12,772 bases of DNA. Source: Candidatus Wildermuthbacteria bacterium. Lineage in GTDB: Bacteria > Patescibacteriota > Minisyncoccia > Minisyncoccales > UBA10102. The translations under genes were made by a program, and so were the position numbers. Where the stretch lies: the NCBI GenBank assembly GCA_016177245.1, contig JACOVR010000008.1:1-12772 (forward strand), read 5' to 3'. Shown here piece by piece: positions 12,156 to 12,772 of this stretch. Position 1 is the stretch's first letter, and each line of letters starts with the position of its first letter. The notes beneath the pieces are model-generated. The model saw nothing but the letters and a program-made list of their open reading frames with translations, was not told the DNA's origin and ran no database searches.

Positions 12156-12461
12156 ATGACCATCAAACCCCTTTCAGATCACATTTTAATAGAGCCGCTC
12201 AAAGAAGAGCAAAAAACAAAGTCGGGCATTTTACTGCCTGACACCGCAGAAAAAGAAAAGCCAGAACAAGGCAAGGTTATTGCGGTTGGCCCGGGCAAGA
12301 GAAACGAAAAGGGAGAAATCATGTCAATTGGGGTAAAGGTGGGCGACACGGTGTTGTTTAAGAAATACGGGCCCGACGAAATCAAGATCGATTCGCCAGA
12401 CGGCGAAAAAGAATATTTAATAGCTTCGGAGGAAGATATCTTAGCAGTCATAGAAAATTAA
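12156..12461 (+). CDS. groES: Co-chaperonin GroES
   Basis: This 101-residue protein has the GroES pattern from MTIKPLSDHILIEPL onward. It has a mobile loop (about 17-31) containing the GILLPDTA segment that docks on GroEL, then GKVIAVGPGKR (39-49), VKVGDTVLFKKYGPDEIK, and EEDILAVIE at the end. GroES caps the GroEL cage in the cytoplasm to fold client proteins. It has the usual family length and no missing parts. It is first in a two-gene operon, 9 nt before groEL, behind a CIRCE-like operator that implies HrcA repression and heat induction. No Shine-Dalgarno site is visible; an octamer repeat precedes the ATG. Confidence 0.97.
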   Translation: MTIKPLSDHILIEPLKEEQKTKSGILLPDTAEKEKPEQGKVIAVGPGKRNEKGEIMSIGVKVGDTVLFKKYGPDEIKIDSPDGEKEYLIASEEDILAVIEN

Positions 12462-12467
12462 TGCTAC
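12441..12467. promoter_or_regulatory. Second, imperfect CIRCE-like site at the groES-groEL junction (tentative)
   Basis: TTAGCAGTC at 12441-12449 is identical to the left arm of the operator at 12101. After exactly nine bases comes TAATGCTAC, which matches 7 of 9 bases of that operator's right arm. The left part encodes LAVI near the GroES C-terminus. This may be chance, since the arms pair at only 6 of 9 positions. Confidence 0.35.
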
Positions 12468-12470
12468 GAA

Positions 12471-12772
12471 ATGGCGAAACAAATTTTATACAGCGAGGAT
12501 GCTCGCAAAAAACTGAAGGCAGGAGTCGATAAACTCGCAAACGCAGTGAAAGTCACGCTTGGTCCAAGGGGCCGCAACGTCGTGCTCGACGAGGGTTTTG
12601 GTTCCCCAACCATCACCAATGATGGCGTGACCATTGCAAAAAAGATTGAGCTCGAAGACAAGATTGAAAACATTGGAGCAGAAATCATCAAAGAAGTCGC
12701 GTCAAAAGCCAATGATGTCGCAGGAGACGGAACCACCACCGCTACCGTGTTGGGCCAAGCCATTATTGGAGA
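12471..12772 (+). CDS. groEL: Chaperonin GroEL, N-terminal part, cut by the window edge
   Basis: One hundred residues of GroEL are visible. They include KVTLGPRGRNVVL (27-39), the FGSPTITNDGVTIAKKIEL segment (43-61), and the nucleotide-binding loop GDGTTT (85-90) with the aspartate that contacts ATP-bound metal. GroEL forms the double-ring folding cage that works with GroES. The ATG at 12471 is chosen because it gives the canonical MAKQ start; an ATG at 12461 is out of frame. Only the first part of the equatorial domain is present, and the reading frame is open to the last base of the window. Confidence 0.97.
   Translation, partial: MAKQILYSEDARKKLKAGVDKLANAVKVTLGPRGRNVVLDEGFGSPTITNDGVTIAKKIELEDKIENIGAEIIKEVASKANDVAGDGTTTATVLGQAIIG

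Overview
The window looks like a compact bacterial chromosome segment, most likely from the Candidate Phyla Radiation (Patescibacteria/Parcubacteria-like). This is an inference from gene style, not from a phylogenetic marker. The signs are a short UvrC without a C-terminal helix-hairpin-helix, a peptidoglycan-binding domain buried inside a family-5 solute-binding protein, in-frame AT-rich short tandem repeats in repair genes, a LAGLIDADG endonuclease next to a core gene, near-zero intergenic spacing, and several near-leaderless starts.

Layout. Positions 3746 to 1 (minus strand) hold a tight run: uvrC, a small holin-like membrane protein, secG, a membrane-anchored peptide-binding protein, and the 5' part of a tRNA-Leu(CAG) cut by the window edge. 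Gaps are 6 nt, or a 4-nt overlap. Positions 3823-5807 (minus) hold three or four small orphan membrane-protein genes. Each unit has its own sigma70-type promoter, Shine-Dalgarno site and rho-independent terminator; one may be split by a frameshift in a run of five G. Positions 5903-8749 (plus) hold full-length uvrA. Converging on it and overlapping its last 46 nt is a LAGLIDADG endonuclease gene with three N-terminal helix-turn-helix units (8704-9912, minus). Just beyond that gene lies a decayed second copy of a uvrA 3' end (9941-10075, plus), 10 nt before a perfect hairpin. Positions 10129-11574 (minus) hold a membrane-anchored HtrA-like serine protease. A zinc-ribbon protein is divergent from it (11728-12036, plus). 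The window closes with groES and the start of groEL behind a variant CIRCE (HrcA) operator.

How the genes relate. uvrA and uvrC supply two parts of UvrABC nucleotide excision repair and share a nearly identical 17-bp promoter block. SecG belongs to the Sec translocon that would export the protease and the binding protein. groES-groEL is the chaperonin operon with heat-shock-type control.

The most unusual item is the uvrA/endonuclease locus. It reads as a mobile endonuclease gene that entered the conserved 3' end of uvrA, with the host gene now carrying an intact tail on one side while an older tail decays on the other side next to its probable original terminator. No stretch longer than about 220 nt lacks an assigned gene or fragment.
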